A stretch of DNA of 6,862 nt from Candidatus Cloacimonetes bacterium 4572_55 (GTDB lineage: Bacteria; 4572-55). The stretch covers positions 1-6,862 of the forward strand of contig NBMB01000085.1 in the NCBI GenBank assembly GCA_002084765.1. Direction: 5' to 3'. Positions within the stretch are counted from its first letter, which is position 1; each line of letters opens with the position of its first letter. The notes under the pieces are model-generated. The model searched no databases, was not told the DNA's origin, and saw nothing but the letters and a program-made list of their open reading frames with translations. Below, piece after piece: positions 1 to 6,045 of this stretch. A program made the position numbers and the translations under genes.

Positions 1-990
1 ACAGATCAGCCCGTTGGTGATGTAATAATTTGTGCCGTCAACCATGTATGACCCGGTCCATGCGTGGGCGATGCTTGGCGGTTGGATGTTGGATATTCCA
101 CCACCGTTGCCCGTAATATATCCGTTTGAGATGATACAGCCATCGATATCAACAGCACCATTTGAGGCAATAAAAATAACATCACCCGACGTCAATTCAA
201 TTTTTTTGGGGCTTTGACATATAATTTCTGACTCGTATCCGAGGGCATAAATCCGAACATCGCCGCTGAAAGCAGGTAATCCGTAAAAAGTACCGGCGGA
301 AATTATGACGTGGCCAGCATGATAACCATCTCCTGCCGAAAGAATCAAATCGCCGCCGGTGCTCTCGGTCCCTTCCTGACCATTCCCCGCTTGAATAGTA
401 AGATTTGACGCAACACTCAAAGCAGCAGAAACATTTGCTGAATATATTCCGAAATTATTTGTAATGGGGCCACCAATAGAAAAACCAGACGAGAGCGCCT
501 GGGTCCATACGGGATCAGTTTCGACATAGACGGGTAGCCCGGTCGCCAACACACCGCCTGCAAGATCGGCCATGTACACGGGGTCTTGCTCGGACATCAT
601 GCTCGACGGCAAAGGATTCGTGGGGTTTATGATAACGTTAGTCCATCCGACACCCTGGACGAATCTATTTAACACAAGTTCCCCATTTGCGTTAATCGTC
701 ACGCTGGTCTGCACCGCATCAACAGTCGGTTTGTATAACATTCGGAATATACGATTTGTCTGCAACGTAATACTGCCATTGATAATCAAGTCGCCCGACG
801 GTGACACAACATCAGCACTCAGCACCCGCATGAGATTGCCCGTTGGTATGCGTGCGCTTATCGGCGCGTTCGTGTCATCATGCAAGTACACATTCTCGTG
901 AAAATACGCGGTTGAGTAGAAGTCCTGCACCTGCGCCATTGCGCACCCGCAGCATATCATTGATACTAGTAATACCATTATTATCTTCAT
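1..990 (-). CDS. Tail fiber-like protein with signal peptide, C-terminus beyond the left edge (partial)
   Basis: The frame opens with ATG at 990 and stays open for 330 codons to the window edge, so the 3' end is missing. An AGGAG site (1003-999) sits 8 nt before the ATG. Residues 1-19 form a Sec signal peptide: a short Lys-containing start, a hydrophobic core with a Cys-Cys-Gly-Cys cluster, and a likely signal peptidase I site AMA|Q at 19/20. The rest looks extended and beta-rich. Two related motifs, EQDPV (134-138) and ETDPV (157-161), recall the E-x-DPV repeats of many phage fibers. Residues 194-233 are Gly-rich with alternating hydrophobic strands ending in Ala-Gly, which suggests a beta-helix or beta-prism shaft. 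GNGGGISNI (294-302) resembles a turn motif frequent in fibers. A fiber role is inferred from these features and from its place at the end of the tail operon. A secreted host-type adhesin or surface protein is the alternative because of the signal peptide. Confidence 0.65.
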   Translation of the reverse strand, partial: MKIIMVLLVSMICCGCAMAQVQDFYSTAYFHENVYLHDDTNAPISARIPTGNLMRVLSADVVSPSGDLIINGSITLQTNRIFRMLYKPTVDAVQTSVTINANGELVLNRFVQGVGWTNVIINPTNPLPSSMMSEQDPVYMADLAGGVLATGLPVYVETDPVWTQALSSGFSIGGPITNNFGIYSANVSAALSVASNLTIQAGNGQEGTESTGGDLILSAGDGYHAGHVIISAGTFYGLPAFSGDVRIYALGYESEIICQSPKKIELTSGDVIFIASNGAVDIDGCIISNGYITGNGGGISNIQPPSIAHAWTGSYMVDGTNYYITNGLIC

Positions 991-998
991 TTATATTT

Positions 999-1003
999 CT
1001 CCT
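999..1003 (-). promoter_or_regulatory. Ribosome binding site of the fiber-like gene
   Basis: AGGAG lies 8 nt upstream of the ATG at 990. The TAG stop of the upstream gene (1004-1002) overlaps it, so ribosomes terminating there are well placed to re-initiate. It supports the ATG at 990 and therefore the presence of the signal peptide. Confidence 0.75.
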
Positions 1004-1979
1004 ATATGTTTGAATTTGTGAAATCGTATTTTAAATACACCGACGGGAACGACAAAAAATAGCCTTCGTTTCCATCACTCCTGGGGGCTGGATCGCTTAT
1101 ATTTCCAAGCGAACAAATATAGGAAGTGGACCCAGCGGATACGGGTCCTGATCCGACAAAATTAAAAGTCCTATCACTAAAGGCGTGATCCCCCCATGCA
1201 TTATATGTGTCGTACCAATAAACGCCTAATATATCATATTTGTAGCGCCCATCTTTAGAGACTAGCGCATAACAAAGCGCCTCAGCAGCAAAAGCTGATT
1301 CATTATGAGCATACCAATCATATTTATTTCGTGAAATAACAGAGCTTATTTTTCTATACCCAAAAGCAGCGCAACGCGATCCACATCCAGTACCCGACCG
1401 CGAAGACAAATATTGAGCGTTCGTGTATGACCACCAAAAATCCCCATCATTATATTTTGTTTCAGCTTCATCTAATTTTGTTCCACACCACGTATAAGTA
1501 GACCTGTATGTTTGCTTTGTTTGTTCTTGAGCTAATCCCCATTGTACGCCCTTTATGGATAGCACGCTCATCATTGCTTGCAAATCTTCCCACAACCAAA
1601 TGCCGGTGATGTCGCCCTTTCGCGCCATACGGTATTCAGGCGAGCCGCCTTCGTTTGGATGGGTTGTATATGCCCTAAAATTACTATACGGCAACCCTGC
1701 CACCTGCATCACATGCGCCATGCTGTCATAAGAAGCATCTGGTGGCAAAATGTCTATACAATATATTGGGGTTGCAATAGTTATCTCATCAAGAAAATGT
1801 GTATATAATCCCTGCCACCGACTCCACATATCCATGTCGTTCACAATAAAATCAGACGTATCCACATCACCCGCCAAATCAAGCGTAGTCCGTTCAATAT
1901 ACGCACGTTCAATCTCATCAGCAAGTATCCTGCTGTTAAGCCGATCAACCGTATTCGGATCTGTGAAGGGGATGCTCAT
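1002..1979 (-). CDS. Putative receptor-binding or tail-tip protein, 325 aa, function unrecognised
   Basis: I do not recognise the family. The ATG at 1979 overlaps the upstream stop as ATGA, and AAGGG (1990-1986) sits 6 nt before it. The first 150 residues or so look like a mixed alpha/beta domain with ordinary composition: Trp 52 and 55, the stretch PIYCIDILPP at 71-80, and LPYSNFRAY at 96-104. The last 175 residues differ: about 33 are Tyr, Trp or Phe by my count (for example FWWSY at 181-185 and GVYWYDTY at 252-259), Gly and Ser are common, and Cys occurs at 165, 199, 203, 236 and 289. The DNA of this half is visibly AT-richer (near 35% GC in two 60-base samples) than upstream genes. An aromatic-rich, compositionally distinct C-terminal half, just before a fiber-like gene, suggests glycan or receptor binding. 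This is inference; no signal peptide or membrane segment is visible. Confidence 0.55.
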   Translation of the reverse strand: MSIPFTDPNTVDRLNSRILADEIERAYIERTTLDLAGDVDTSDFIVNDMDMWSRWQGLYTHFLDEITIATPIYCIDILPPDASYDSMAHVMQVAGLPYSNFRAYTTHPNEGGSPEYRMARKGDITGIWLWEDLQAMMSVLSIKGVQWGLAQEQTKQTYRSTYTWCGTKLDEAETKYNDGDFWWSYTNAQYLSSRSGTGCGSRCAAFGYRKISSVISRNKYDWYAHNESAFAAEALCYALVSKDGRYKYDILGVYWYDTYNAWGDHAFSDRTFNFVGSGPVSAGSTSYICSLGNISDPAPRSDGNEGYFLSFPSVYLKYDFTNSNI

Positions 1980-2314
1980 TTATGGCCCTTGTGTTGCTTT
2001 GTAGATCCCTGTTGTGGAACAATGTCCTCATCGTATTCATCAATGATTGCAAAGGCGAATGTGCCGCCGTTTTCCAAGCTGACCTTATCCCCGTCGTAAA
2101 CGTTGCGCACCAGCGCTTCCTGCGCCGCTTTTTCTTCTGCCGTCATGCCCTTGCGATAGTAGTATTTCGCCACCACCGTAACGAATGATCGGCCTTTTTC
2201 TTCCTTGATAATTGTTTGCGTTTCCGAATGCTGCGCACCGGAGAACATCGTCGTACCATCGGCGGCATTAAATCTGTATGTGCTGTAAATTGGGCGCGTT
2301 GCTTTTTCCGTCAT
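1976..2314 (-). CDS. Small tail-module protein, 112 aa, hypothetical
   Basis: The family is not recognised. The ATG at 2314 lies 1 nt after the TAG of the preceding gene, with AAGGA (2328-2324) 9 nt upstream, so the start is well supported. The protein is soluble. Residues 8-55 alternate polar and hydrophobic positions (SFVTVVAKYYYRK at 43-55) and look like beta strands. A short helix with an AEEKAAQEAL stretch (59-68) follows, then a strand-rich segment (76-97) containing GGTFAFAIIDEY. The tail is polar and Lys/His/Gln-rich (100-112). The gene is coupled to the next one by an ATGA overlap. Its position between two probable tail-tip genes suggests a baseplate or fiber accessory or assembly factor, but nothing in the sequence fixes a role. 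Confidence 0.6.
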   Translation of the reverse strand: MTEKATRPIYSTYRFNAADGTTMFSGAQHSETQTIIKEEKGRSFVTVVAKYYYRKGMTAEEKAAQEALVRNVYDGDKVSLENGGTFAFAIIDEYDEDIVPQQGSTKQHKGHK

Positions 2315-2315
2315 G

Positions 2316-2702
2316 CTACACCATCCTTAACCAATCTTGGGCGTACCTGCCGTCTTTTTCGGTTATCACATTTCCGGCAACCGGTGATTCGTCAATATCA
2401 TATCCGGTTATATATCCGCCCTCGATCGTCAGCTTCGCTATGCCATCGGTCGTCACCAGATATATGTACCCGCTGATCACGTTGATATCTGACCCATCCT
2501 GATTATCGCTAATGTCGGCGATGTCAAGATCAACGCTGTTGTCAACAATACTTTGTGGTTCGCCGTTGACGTTGATTGCCGCCACTACTTTTGATTGCAA
2601 TTCCTCAACCGCCGCAAACGACTTCTTGCCCGGCTTCAACGTCTGCAAAGTCTGATCGCCTGTCACCTGTTCAGGATGTAGTCCATGTACCCAGTTTGTC
2701 AT
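2316..2702 (-). CDS. Small fiber/tail-tip accessory protein, 128 aa
   Basis: I place the start at ATG 2702, which overlaps the TGA of the upstream gene as ATGA, the same coupling used elsewhere in this operon. A longer frame would begin at TTG 2720, but its only upstream purine stretch abuts the start codon. The N-terminal 45 residues contain a likely helix (AVEELQSKVVAAI, 31-43). After it comes NVNGEPQSIVDNSVDLDI (44-61), a pattern of NG, a polar linker, then a Val-x-Leu-x-Ile strand that is common in phage fiber and baseplate proteins near their attachment domains. Two strand segments follow (77-85 and 90-98). The C-terminal GNVITEKDGRYAQ (110-122) resembles the trimerising 'L-x-x-x-DGRYA' phrases seen in some fibers. 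A small tail-tip or fiber component is the best reading, from motif resemblance and context only. Confidence 0.55.
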   Translation of the reverse strand: MTNWVHGLHPEQVTGDQTLQTLKPGKKSFAAVEELQSKVVAAINVNGEPQSIVDNSVDLDIADISDNQDGSDINVISGYIYLVTTDGIAKLTIEGGYITGYDIDESPVAGNVITEKDGRYAQDWLRMV

Positions 2703-3592
2703 AATCCACTCACGTCCCAATCCCTGACTGCATGATCCCAGAAGACTAGTTTGATGTGCCCCGCTTCGCTTGTGTCCCAGCGCAACGTTTTGTTTATGTT
2801 TGCCGGTACACGCATGATTGTGTGTGGTTCTGTTCTGGTGGTCTCGGAGCCTGCCGGATTGATTCTGATTACCGTCCCTTGCATTGCATAAACCGTTTCT
2901 AATGATTCGGGATACATCGCCGTATTCAAATACATCGTCTCAAATACTACGCCATCAATGGTCAACGCAAATACGATGTCGATTTCATAATGAGTAATCT
3001 CCCATTGGTTCGAACTTCTTGTTGTCAACGCCACAGAGGCGGGGTCCAGTTGTTCAGATATACCAAAAAACATTGGCAGTTTCTTTTCCGACATGCCGCC
3101 TGTTATCTTTGTCTGCAACCCGCTCGTAGTCGTGCCGGTTTCGCTATCAATCGTTTCAAGGGTAGTCCCATCATACGCAATCGTACAAACGCCGGATGCG
3201 TTGGTTATCGTCAATCCAGGGGGGAGGTTAAACTCGAACGCCGCCGTGACCTGTTTTTCATATCGTAAATATATTTTACTGAATGCTTTTTTGTATTCGT
3301 TTGTCTCCGCATATGTGAGATTCCAACCGCCACCAAATGCCTTGTTTGTCAGCGTTCCGTTGGCGTCGCTGATAACCGGTACGGTGAGTTCTGCATTATA
3401 CGTGGTGAGCTGTTGTAAGAGGTTTTCGGCATTTTGGGAAAAACAGATTAGTTCTCTGTTCAACTGCTTACGGAAATAGATGTCGAGGCCCGCCCTGATT
3501 TCCTGCGGAGTATATGATACAATGGGCGTTTTCACCTCTCTGTATTCAGGAGATGTCCCGATCCATCCAAGGATTTTTAATTCACCGGCCAT
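2699..3592 (-). CDS. Probable distal tail/baseplate protein, 297 aa
   Basis: This is the first gene after the tape measure gene. In siphophages that place usually holds the distal tail protein that starts the tail tip. The ATG at 3592 follows the tape measure stop by 1 nt; no good ribosome binding site is visible, so translation probably depends on coupling. Residues 1-25 look like a strand-rich lead-in. A helix covers about 30-67 (from PQEIRAGLDIYFRKQ through LLQQLTTYNAEL). Beta-rich segments follow, with an Ig-like or sandwich appearance at 115-150 (FEFNLPPGLTITNASG at 119-134) and 198-285 (HYEIDIVFALTIDG, then VIRINPAG, then HIKLVFWDH). Cys 50 and 136 are the only cysteines. I recognise no catalytic motif. 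The distal-tail call is mainly positional; a minor tail protein of another kind is possible. Confidence 0.55.
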   Translation of the reverse strand: MAGELKILGWIGTSPEYREVKTPIVSYTPQEIRAGLDIYFRKQLNRELICFSQNAENLLQQLTTYNAELTVPVISDANGTLTNKAFGGGWNLTYAETNEYKKAFSKIYLRYEKQVTAAFEFNLPPGLTITNASGVCTIAYDGTTLETIDSETGTTTSGLQTKITGGMSEKKLPMFFGISEQLDPASVALTTRSSNQWEITHYEIDIVFALTIDGVVFETMYLNTAMYPESLETVYAMQGTVIRINPAGSETTRTEPHTIMRVPANINKTLRWDTSEAGHIKLVFWDHAVRDWDVSGL

Positions 3593-3593
3593 G

Positions 3594-5090
3594 TCAGTAT
3601 GCTAATATCCCTTCTGCCGAAGAAATCTTTTCAAGGCTGGTCTTAATGCTCTCAAGTGGTAACGTCGATATATCCAACGGTATTCCGTTTTCCATTCCTT
3701 GCGGCAATTTTATTTTTAATTCCTGATTTCCTACGCCATTCCATAAATCAAAAAACTGTTCATATAGTCTGATTTGTTGTTGGCTCATTTTCGGGATAAT
3801 CATTTCAAAGGAACTGACTCCCAGATTTGAAACCATTGTGAAAAAATCGGTCCAGATGCGCACCCTGCTGTTTGTCATCGTAGGTAACTGTACACTAATC
3901 GCGGTCGCTCCATGCTGCCCGTAAAGCATTCCGAAGAAAGTACGCCAAATGGCTACCATCCTGTTTGTCATTGTCGGCAATGATATATCGATACCCACGT
4001 CCGTATCTGCGACACCCTGAAAATCCGTGAAGAAATCCTGCCATATTTGCAGTTGGTGACCGGTCATTTCCGGGATATTAAATGTGACATCCGTGGCTTC
4101 GGCGTCTTTCAACTTCTGGTTTAGGTCTGCTATTTTTTCGTTCAGTTTGCCGATTTTATCAGCAGCAGGATCAGCCGAGTTTTTCAATTTGTCCATTTCT
4201 ATCGGAATAGGCTGCAACTCAGACGACGCCTCTTTTGCCGCCCTCGAAAGTGCAAGTTCCGTTGCCGTTAAAAGGCGTGTCGGTTCCTTCGCGTTAAACA
4301 TCGCATTTCCTGCGTCATCCCATGCATCCGAAAAACTTTTTCCGCCAACAACAACCCCTTTCAATGTCGAGCCCAATATCACAAGGCCCCCGACGGTCGA
4401 TCCGAATGCGTCAGCTAATTTCGTTTTGAGGCTGGCTGTTGTTCTTTCTATTGCAAGTTGCGTATCATTTAACGGTTTTATGACGTCGTCTCTCAGGATC
4501 TGGCCCGTTTCAACATGGCGTTTATTAAGTGGATCGAATCCTTCTTTACCAAGCGCAATCAGTTGTTGCTTCAATTCAGCCCCGCTTCGTGTGCCGACCA
4601 CCTTCAATACAGCGTCAAAGGTTTCCGCATCATCCGCACCATCAGCCATAGCTTTTGCCACTTTTTCAAACAGCTTTTCCGTGTTCAAATCTCTTAAGTC
4701 TTTAGAGGTTATCCCAAGAGTTCCGAATGCATTAGCAAGTTGTTTATTGCCTGATAACGCTTGCGCTTGAGCCTTTTGCACATACAAAACGGCCTGCTCA
4801 AATTTCCCGAATTCAATTCCACTCTCTCGCGACATGACTTGTAAAGACTGCAAGGACTCATAACTCAAATCGAGTTTATTGGATAAGTTGTCAATAGTGT
4901 CAGCGGTGTTCATAGCATTGTTTGCGAATCGAACCATTGCGCCAACAGCAAAAGCCCCGCCAATCGCGCCTGCGAGTGCTTTTAGTTTTGTGCTTTTGAA
5001 TTTATCAACAGACTGCCCAGCCGATGCAACACCGGCTTTGAATTTACTAGGGTCAAGCCCCATTGTTGCGGTTATTTTTGCTTTGGACAT
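3594..5090 (-). CDS. Tail tape measure protein, 498 aa
   Basis: Tape measure proteins span the tail lumen, set tail length and help DNA enter the cell. The N-terminus has the usual look: an opening beta phrase and a GLDPSKFKAGVASAGQSVDKF stretch (11-31), then a hydrophobic Gly/Ala segment (37-53), then a long mostly helical, Ala/Lys/Glu-rich body (60-225). A second hydrophobic segment lies at 230-250 (GSTVGGLVILGSTLKGVVVG), followed by a short coiled coil at 310-332 (KIGKLNEKIADLNQKLKDAE). The last third is unusual: four diverged copies of a 30-32 residue unit (335-458) and a degenerate fifth. At 498 residues it is short for the family; no peptidase or lysozyme domain is visible. ATG 5090 follows the previous stop by 3 nt, with only a weak GAG upstream, which suggests coupling. 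The start is further supported by the conserved-looking N-terminus. Confidence 0.87.
   Translation of the reverse strand: MSKAKITATMGLDPSKFKAGVASAGQSVDKFKSTKLKALAGAIGGAFAVGAMVRFANNAMNTADTIDNLSNKLDLSYESLQSLQVMSRESGIEFGKFEQAVLYVQKAQAQALSGNKQLANAFGTLGITSKDLRDLNTEKLFEKVAKAMADGADDAETFDAVLKVVGTRSGAELKQQLIALGKEGFDPLNKRHVETGQILRDDVIKPLNDTQLAIERTTASLKTKLADAFGSTVGGLVILGSTLKGVVVGGKSFSDAWDDAGNAMFNAKEPTRLLTATELALSRAAKEASSELQPIPIEMDKLKNSADPAADKIGKLNEKIADLNQKLKDAEATDVTFNIPEMTGHQLQIWQDFFTDFQGVADTDVGIDISLPTMTNRMVAIWRTFFGMLYGQHGATAISVQLPTMTNSRVRIWTDFFTMVSNLGVSSFEMIIPKMSQQQIRLYEQFFDLWNGVGNQELKIKLPQGMENGIPLDISTLPLESIKTSLEKISSAEGILAY
3693..4088 (-). repeat. Four to five tandem strand-plus-helix repeats inside the tape measure gene
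   Basis: Each unit reads as a short alternating strand, then Pro-x-Met-Thr/Ser, four variable residues, an Ile-Trp or Leu-Tyr pair, two residues, Phe-Phe, and a hydrophobic helix end. Key prolines are at 340, 372, 403 and 433, giving spacings of 32, 31 and 30. Cores are IPEMTGHQLQIWQDFF, LPTMTNRMVAIWRTFF, LPTMTNSRVRIWTDFF and IPKMSQQQIRLYEQFF. A fifth strand (KIKLPQGM, 459-466) lacks the helix part. The nucleotide sequences have diverged except for short matches between units two and three, so the duplications look old and selection acts on protein. Confidence 0.85.
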
Positions 5091-5093
5091 AAT

Positions 5094-5630
5094 TTACTCA
5101 TTTAAAAAGTCAACTTCTCTATCACTCATAAGGGCCTTGTCGTTGTGGTATGCACACCTGCACGCATTCCACGCGAAGGCATCCGAACAAATCACCTGCC
5201 AAACCTCTTCGCGTGAATGGCACACCCCGTCTTTCAACAAAATCCATGCGTAAAGCCAGGGCCATGGGGCACGGGCTGAGCCCGTTTCTGCATCATTGCG
5301 CAAAGGGGTAGCCTCGTAGTACGCAAGATATTCAGTAAATGTCTTCACCTCCGCATCAAAATTCTTCATATCGAGGGTTTCGCCCCATGCCGCAAAGTCG
5401 GCTTCCGTGATGTCATAAAGTGCGGATTGTGCATCCTTGGCGTTTGCGTGACTACAGATAAATACGGCCACAGACAGAGCGCCCATATCGGTGCATGGTT
5501 CATCCGCAATGATTGGGGAGTCCACAGACGCCAACAATCGGGCATGTCCCAGGGTAAAAGGATGCAACGGCAAGCCCAAACAATGAAAGGCCTGCCGATC
5601 CAATCCTGATATATAACATTGTTGCAACAT
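5094..5630 (-). CDS. Putative tail assembly chaperone-position protein, 178 aa
   Basis: The gene sits between the candidate tail tube gene and the tape measure gene, where siphophages encode the chaperone that holds the tape measure protein before tube assembly. The N-terminus (residues 13-40) contains LGLPLHPFTLGHARLL, a phrase I associate loosely with prophage proteins rather than a named enzyme. A helical middle follows (75-110). The C-terminal part has APWPWLYAWILLKDG (121-135), then HSREEVWQVICSDAFAW (139-155). A Trp-containing 'EVW' helix of this kind is common in chaperone-type proteins of this position. Eight cysteines are spread along the chain. ATG 5630 follows the TAG of the upstream gene after 3 nt; an AGGGA abuts the start, too close to be ideal, so coupling is likely. 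No productive frameshift extension was found, unlike the classic G/GT arrangement. The role is inferred from location. Confidence 0.5.
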   Translation of the reverse strand: MLQQCYISGLDRQAFHCLGLPLHPFTLGHARLLASVDSPIIADEPCTDMGALSVAVFICSHANAKDAQSALYDITEADFAAWGETLDMKNFDAEVKTFTEYLAYYEATPLRNDAETGSARAPWPWLYAWILLKDGVCHSREEVWQVICSDAFAWNACRCAYHNDKALMSDREVDFLNE

Positions 5631-5633
5631 TCC

Positions 5634-6011
5634 CTATGCGTCCAGCACTGCTTGCATTGAATCAGGCCGGTCCAACGTAAATACGACCGTGGTAATTTTG
5701 GGGCCATGGACAATGGGAGCAGATTTTACCCGCCAGTTTACAGCCGCAACCGCATTTGGGGCCGTTACCGCAACAAAATCATTCGGGGAAAATGGATCAA
5801 TGGTGCCATCCGTTTCAATCATTGAATCCAAGACTAATGTTTCGGTGGGATTCGTCGAAATCCATGTTACCACCTCGTCCTGTTCGCCTCTGATTTCCTC
5901 GGTGGTATCTTCCCGAGCGTGGGTGCAACCGTCGCCCTTGATCTGATAACCAACAAATTCGAGGGCACCAAACCCTATTTTAAACTGTTTACCTTTTTGT
6001 ACTACTGACAT
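5634..6011 (-). CDS. Candidate major tail (tube) protein, 125 aa
   Basis: This is a small, probably all-beta, acidic protein with no signal peptide or membrane segment. The initial SVVQKGKQFKIGFGALEF (2-19) and ALEFVGYQIKGDG (16-28) give paired strands. A charged loop (34-46) precedes further strands such as EVVTWIS (46-52), VNWRVKSAPIV (91-101) and KITTVVFTL (105-113). The AAGGAG (6025-6020), 8 nt upstream of ATG 6011, is the best ribosome binding site in the window, which fits a protein made in many copies. It lies two genes before the tape measure gene, where the tail tube gene normally lies. At 125 residues it would be on the short side for a tube subunit. A tail completion or other minor tail protein is the alternative. 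I cannot assign a family from sequence alone. Confidence 0.5.
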   Translation of the reverse strand: MSVVQKGKQFKIGFGALEFVGYQIKGDGCTHAREDTTEEIRGEQDEVVTWISTNPTETLVLDSMIETDGTIDPFSPNDFVAVTAPNAVAAVNWRVKSAPIVHGPKITTVVFTLDRPDSMQAVLDA

Positions 6012-6017
6012 TGTTTT

Positions 6018-6025
6018 ATCTCCTT
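6018..6025 (-). promoter_or_regulatory. Strong ribosome binding site of the candidate tail tube gene
   Basis: AAGGAGAT is a near-perfect match to the anti-Shine-Dalgarno sequence, with 8 nt between AAGGAG and ATG 6011. It lies in the longest intergenic gap here (6012-6045). No hairpin or promoter is evident in the gap, so the site probably raises translation of this gene within the shared transcript. Confidence 0.8.
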
Positions 6026-6045
6026 ATTCTGAGTTCTATTGAGCC

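Noticed and set aside
572-901. Plus-strand 109-codon frame opposite the fiber-like gene
   Set aside because: Lies entirely within the minus-strand reading frame with signal peptide and ribosome binding site; no protein features of its own.
931-990. Lipoprotein reading of the fiber-like leader (Cys16 after Gly)
   Set aside because: The -3 and -2 positions are Cys, not the usual Leu and Ala/Ser; AMA|Q fits signal peptidase I better. Not fully excluded.
4084-4770. Long plus-strand open frame opposite the tape measure gene
   Set aside because: Ser/Ala-rich product typical of an antisense shadow, wholly inside a well-supported gene and with no context of its own.
5090-5096. The tape measure gene is in the same frame as the preceding gene, separated only by TAA-ATT, suggesting read-through
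   Set aside because: Same frame is expected one time in three; nothing indicates TAA suppression, and all three stop codons end genes in this window.
5100-5106. In-frame slippery heptamer T TTA AAT near the end of the chaperone-position gene, as in classic G/GT frameshifting
   Set aside because: A -1 slip there meets TGA at once, so no extended fusion protein is made.
5366-5713. Minus-strand frame overlapping the ends of the tube and chaperone-position genes
   Set aside because: Trp/Cys/Arg-rich shadow composition, overlaps two better frames, and would break the operon tiling.
6012-6045. Possible terminator or promoter in the largest intergenic gap
   Set aside because: No hairpin with a T run and no convincing -35/-10 pair; the gap is explained by the ribosome binding site.
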